From: Pilaira anomala
Lineage: Eukaryota; Mucoromycota; Mucoromycetes; Mucorales; Mucoraceae
DNA length: 64,000 bases
Assembly (NCBI GenBank): GCA_025716855.1
Contig: JAIXMQ010000006.1
Location: forward strand, 361,501 to 425,500
Direction of reading: 5' to 3'
The position numbers and the translations under genes are program-made. Below are positions 60,688 through 64,000 of this stretch, piece after piece. The notes under the pieces were generated by a model that had not been told where the DNA came from, did not search any database, and saw only the letters and a list, made by a program, of their open reading frames with translations. Each line of letters begins with the position of its first letter. Position 1 is the first letter of the stretch.

Positions 60688-61928
60688 TCATACAGGATCT
60701 AAATGTTCCACAGGCCCAAGCGACTTCATGACCAACTCAAACATAAACACAGCTGAAGCATTTGTAGGAAATGCGCGTAAAAAGGAAGGTAAAAATCCTC
60801 TATAAAAGCCTTTAAGACCTTCTGTTCTATAAATATAACGAGCAATCGAAGTAGGTGTAGGATACTTTTTAGGAGATACGTCAGGTTGCGTCATGTACCT
60901 ATTTTTTACAGTGTCTTTTTTTTTTTTTTTTTTTTTTTTTTGTGACTCATTTAGTACATTAATCCAATGAATTAAGAAAGTGCTTACCTGCTGGAAATGC
61001 GCCTATCCAAAAAGCAGTTGCACTTAATCCACCAGCAATAAATGTTACACTGCCATCTGATAATCTCGTCTTTTTTAATTCTCTTGTAAATACTTCATAT
61101 GAACTCCAGAATAAAAAGAACCAACTTCTAAATAACATTGTAGGTGCTAATCCTTGCCATAATCCAAAAACGCCGTTATTGTGCACCTAGGTATCGTCAA
61201 TTCGCTTTATCTAATCTTTCTCGCCTCTTTTTTTTTTTTTTTTTTTTTTATAACTTACTACTTTCTTTATACAATCAATAGGTCCTTTATATACTTTCAC
61301 GCCATCATACTGTACCTGAAGTCGCGACTTAATCTGCTCAACTGGTGTAGCCACAAACGAAACCGTAATTCCACCCGCTAATCCTGCTAATCCATGTTGA
61401 AATACACTAAGTGGTTTATCTCCGTTCCAAGATTGTTGAATCATACGTGCATTATGCAACGTTCCTAACCTATATCTCTCATCTTAATATCACGCACATA
61501 CATACACACGAATCCTATATATTCTTACATAATACTATCCATAAACATCCAGCCCACTAGAGGCGGTGTAGCCCCTTTATATAACGCTCTTGGTCCTTCA
61601 TTTCGAACCGTTTTAAGGAAACAATCTAAAGGTCCTTTGAACCTACCATCTGCTTTCGATGTAGTTTGCATACGAATTTTTACAGTATCTAAGCATCATG
61701 CTATTAATCAACATATACACACTTACATTATCTATAATAATTTACCAAATGGATGTCCTACAGCAAGTTTAGTAATACCAGAAGCCATGCCAGCTGCAAA
61801 ACCTCGAAATCTGTTCTGAAGTGATTTATCCGTTAATTCAGGGTTAGCGTGGTCTGTGAAAAGTGCAGACAAATAGTTAAAGTTTTACACATGTTTAAAT
61901 TAAAAAATTTATGAGTACCTTTTGACAT
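60688..61928 (-). CDS. Mitochondrial carrier (SLC25 family), probably amino-acid/carnitine-type clade
   Basis: Exons 61919..61928, 61746..61853, 61529..61688, 61259..61469, 60988..61186, 60688..60914 (minus) give 304 aa, the standard carrier length. The three tandem repeats each show the signature: HPFDTVKIRMQ, TPVEQIKSRLQ and FPADTVKNRYM, with GLWQGLAPTMLFRS and GFYRGFLPSFLRAFPTNASA after repeats two and three. It should span the inner membrane six times. The pattern resembles the Crc1/Ymc1/ornithine-carrier group, but the substrate cannot be fixed by eye. Exon 1 has only ten nucleotides. The last intron has its acceptor after a 25-nt A tract, and using it restores the carrier motif exactly. 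It diverges from HIS1 over 234 nt. Confidence 0.92.
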
Positions 61929-62162
61929 TTTTATGCAAGCGATATGTATTATAAAAAAAAAAGATAAAAAAAAAAAAAGATAAAAAGGTAAGAAATAAAA
62001 AAGAGTGAGAACGATTTACATGATGTGTAATTTAATTCAAAGTGGAGTCACACTGAGTTTGAAGTAACTTGAGCCCTTTCTTCCTAGTTATCTTAAGAAG
62101 ACCCTACCAAAATTTTCTTTTCTTTTTTTTTTTCCCAAACACAATATATATATATATAAAAA
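61929..62162. promoter_or_regulatory. Divergent promoter, mitochondrial carrier and HIS1, with a Gcn4-type site
   Basis: 234 nt between diverging starts. On the minus strand GTGACTCC (TGACTC core at 62045-62050) matches the RTGACTC half of the Gcn4/Cpc1 site, about 113 nt upstream of the HIS1 start. A TATATATATATATA stretch lies directly before the start. General amino-acid control of HIS1 is known in yeast and Neurospora; its use here is inferred. Confidence 0.45.
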
Positions 62163-62807
62163 ATGGACTTTGTTAAGGATCTCGATAACAGACTTTTATT
62201 TGCAGTACCCAAGAAGGGTCGTCTTTACGAACAATGTATGACTCTTTTATCAGGCTCAGATATTCACTTCAACCGTCGTTCACGTCAAGACATTGCACTT
62301 AGTACAAACTTACCCATTGCACTCATCTTTTTACCTGCTGCCGATATTCCTAAATATGTAGCTGAAGGTAACGTTGATTTAGGTATCTCTGGTCAAGATA
62401 TGATTGTAGAAAATGAAGTCAAAGATAAGGTGACTGAAATCATGGAACTCGGCTTCGGTAAGTGCCGTTTATGTGTCCAAGTCCCTGTCAAGGGCGAATA
62501 CAAGTCCATTGAGAGTTTAGCTGGTAAACGTATCGTCACTAGTTTCGATGCCTTTGCCAAACAAGTATTTGAACCTATTGATAAGGCTGCTGGTACTAAA
62601 ACTACTATCAACTATGTCTCTGGTTCTGTCGAAGCTGCCTGTGCTTTAGGTCTTGCTGACGGTATTAGTAAGTACTATTGATTTTTATTTTGACAGGTAA
62701 TTCGTTGCTAACCAACGTAATATTTTATTTATTTTATAGTTGATCTCGTTGGTAAGTTTTTATAAATACAAGGAAAGGAAGTGAATAAAAAAGAGAGAAC
62801 TAACCCA

Positions 62808-62855
<48 letters not shown>

Positions 62856-63239
62856 ATAAAAGAATCTGGTGAAACAATGCGTGCAGCAGGTCTTCATGAT
62901 ATTCATACTTTATTAGAAACGCAATCCGTTTTAATGTCCAACAAGCACTCCAAGCACCAAGACGTGATTGATAAAATTACATCTCGTATTCGTGGTGTAA
63001 TTACTGCCAACAAATACGTATTATGTACTTACAACATTGAGCGTACTAACTTAGCTAGTGCTACACAAATTACTCCCGGTCGCCAAGCACCTACTGTTTC
63101 TTCTTTGGATTCTCATGAAGGTTGGGTTGCTGTCTCTGCCATGATTGAAAAGAAGCAAAAGGGTGACATTATGGATCGTTTATCTGAAGCTGGTGCTACT
63201 GATATTATGGTCATGGCATTCACAAACTGCAGAGTTTAA
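62163..63239 (+). CDS. HIS1: ATP phosphoribosyltransferase (histidine biosynthesis, first step)
   Basis: Exons 62163..62667, 62740..62751 and 62863..63239 give 297 aa, the same length as yeast His1. It joins ATP and PRPP to form phosphoribosyl-ATP. The catalytic domain reads LLFAVPKKGRLYEQCMTLL, DVxLGISGQD-like VDLGISGQDMIVE, and the PRPP loop region VSGSVEAACALGLADGI, then IDLVESGETMRAAGL. The C-terminal ACT-like regulatory domain (GRQAPTVSSL, EGWVAVSAMIEKK, MDRLSEAGATDIMVMAFTNC) gives feedback inhibition by histidine. The middle exon has only 12 nucleotides and codes the I-D-L-V core between phase-1 introns; it is needed to restore the family sequence. A 41-nt T run lies in the next intron. 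Confidence 0.97.
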
Positions 63240-63307
63240 GAAATGTCATTTTTTTTTTTTATTTATTTTTAACTAAAATTACATATTAGAATAAACAAAA
63301 ATAGAAA

Positions 63308-64000
63308 TCAGCTATTAAATAATCGAGAATAAAGTCGATCATGCATGCCTTGACAAACATCAAGTAATGGATTGGTTTGGCAACAATCTTCCATTGTCAT
63401 ATCTTTTGTACGTTTAATAATCACTTCAATTGACTTTCTTGAATTCATAAGTAACTTTTGGGCTTCATATGGTCCAACCACATTTAATCGAACTCCCGAG
63501 GAAAATATAGTCCGTGTAAACAAGTATAGCCATAGATGAAGAGTATTTTCTATATTTTTGAAATTAGTTTTTATTCTAATGCAAAATGACGTGTATGAAC
63601 TTACCAAGATCTACATTAAGGTACCGACATATTAACCCATAACAAATAGCAAAATGCCCATCCACTTTTTCACTTCGAATAAGTCCTTTCCATTTCTTAA
63701 CAATTTCTATATTCTTTAAATTTTGCTCTTTGGCCATATCTTCATTTTCCGTAAAACACTTTAAATAAAGTGTCAACATAGCAATACCTTGTGCTAAAGA
63801 AGCTCTTCTTGCAACCACATTCGCTGCCATAACTGCATCGCACGTCTCATCTGAATCGATTAAATATTGTAAAGGATCTTCATGATCAGGCGCCTCATAT
63901 CCTGCTCGGACAAAGCAGTTGGTATTAGATGCATAATTATGAGCTGAAGAAGATACAAAGTCTGGTAAGGATCTGTTATCGACAAGTCCTGCTTGATACG
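63308..64000 (-). CDS. Urease accessory protein UreF, C-terminal part; runs off the right edge
   Basis: Exons 63605..64000 (open at the edge) and 63308..63549 (minus) give about 212 codons. Family blocks are LPDFVSSSAHNYA, DETCDAVMAANVVARRASLA, QGIAMLTLYLKCF, GHFAICYGLICRYLNVDL, LHLWLYLFTRTIFSSGVRLN and VVGPYEAQKLL, matching UreF of fungi and plants. UreF works with UreD and UreG to load nickel into urease, so the organism probably uses urea through a nickel urease. The exon joint (acceptor at 63550) is fixed by the need for the LYLFTRTIFSSGVRLN helix. The N-terminal third is outside the window. It converges on HIS1 with only 68 nt between stops. Confidence 0.88.

Overview
This window is nuclear DNA of an early-diverging fungus, most likely Mucoromycota (Mucorales-like). 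Support: AT-rich sequence, genes packed with short GT-AG introns (often GTAAGT donors and CTAAC/CTAAT branch sites), the fungal factor eEF3, fungal-type Ste50, Ssk1, Rds2/Ert1, Bud20 and HIS1, plus DDX20/Gemin3-like and long SARNP-like proteins that yeasts lack or have in a shorter form. Long A or T homopolymers (up to about 56 nt) are scattered through introns and intergenic DNA. I cannot name the species.

Layout. 1-1217: 5' part of eEF3 (minus). 1455-3568: a Ste50-like SAM/RA adaptor and a very small verprolin/WIP-like protein (both minus). 4141-5420: a predicted small three-exon gene and a decayed gene. 6606-8151: ABHD13/Bem46-type hydrolase. 9360-10187: Mpr1-like N-acetyltransferase. 10655-11507: ribosomal protein eS27 (minus). 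12717-14502: Tho1/SARNP-like SAP protein. 15271-19053: a CH-kinase-C1 protein kinase (minus, 11 exons). 19054-25642: a 6.6-kb stretch without recognisable genes, ending at a homeodomain factor (25643-26807).

27322-35896 is gene-dense: DDX20-like helicase (minus) divergent from BUD20, a small Ser-rich protein, SCO1 (minus) divergent from a large SSK1-type response regulator with a membrane and histidine-kinase-like N-terminus. Then come two unrecognised proteins (36356-36961 and 39196-39567), an RBR ubiquitin ligase (41179-42979, minus) and a C2H2 zinc finger protein (44830-46007, minus).

46-52 kb is mostly non-coding with simple repeats, plus a decayed Fanzor/TnpB-type C-terminus (about 48020-48370, minus). 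52144-52665 is a secreted DPBB/expansin-like protein, convergent with an Rds2/Ert1-type Zn2Cys6 regulator (52968-54961, minus). 57617-60039 holds an F-box gene and a decayed tandem copy. The right end has a mitochondrial carrier (minus) divergent from HIS1, and a partial UreF (minus).

The genes are not an operon or cluster. Two themes recur. Stress/polarity MAPK signalling is represented by the Ste50-like adaptor, the Ssk1-like regulator, the verprolin-like protein and the CH-kinase. Nitrogen/amino-acid metabolism is represented by HIS1, UreF and the Mpr1-like enzyme. The most unusual items are the Ssk1 architecture, the CH-kinase-C1 fusion, the minimal verprolin, a 0.5-kb inverted duplication (about 37.2 and 56.4 kb), the Fanzor relic, microexons in HIS1 (12 nt) and STE50 (17 nt), and a strong G-quadruplex motif at 38.94 kb. 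Exon joins were worked out by hand from reading-frame phase and splice signals and have not been checked against RNA.
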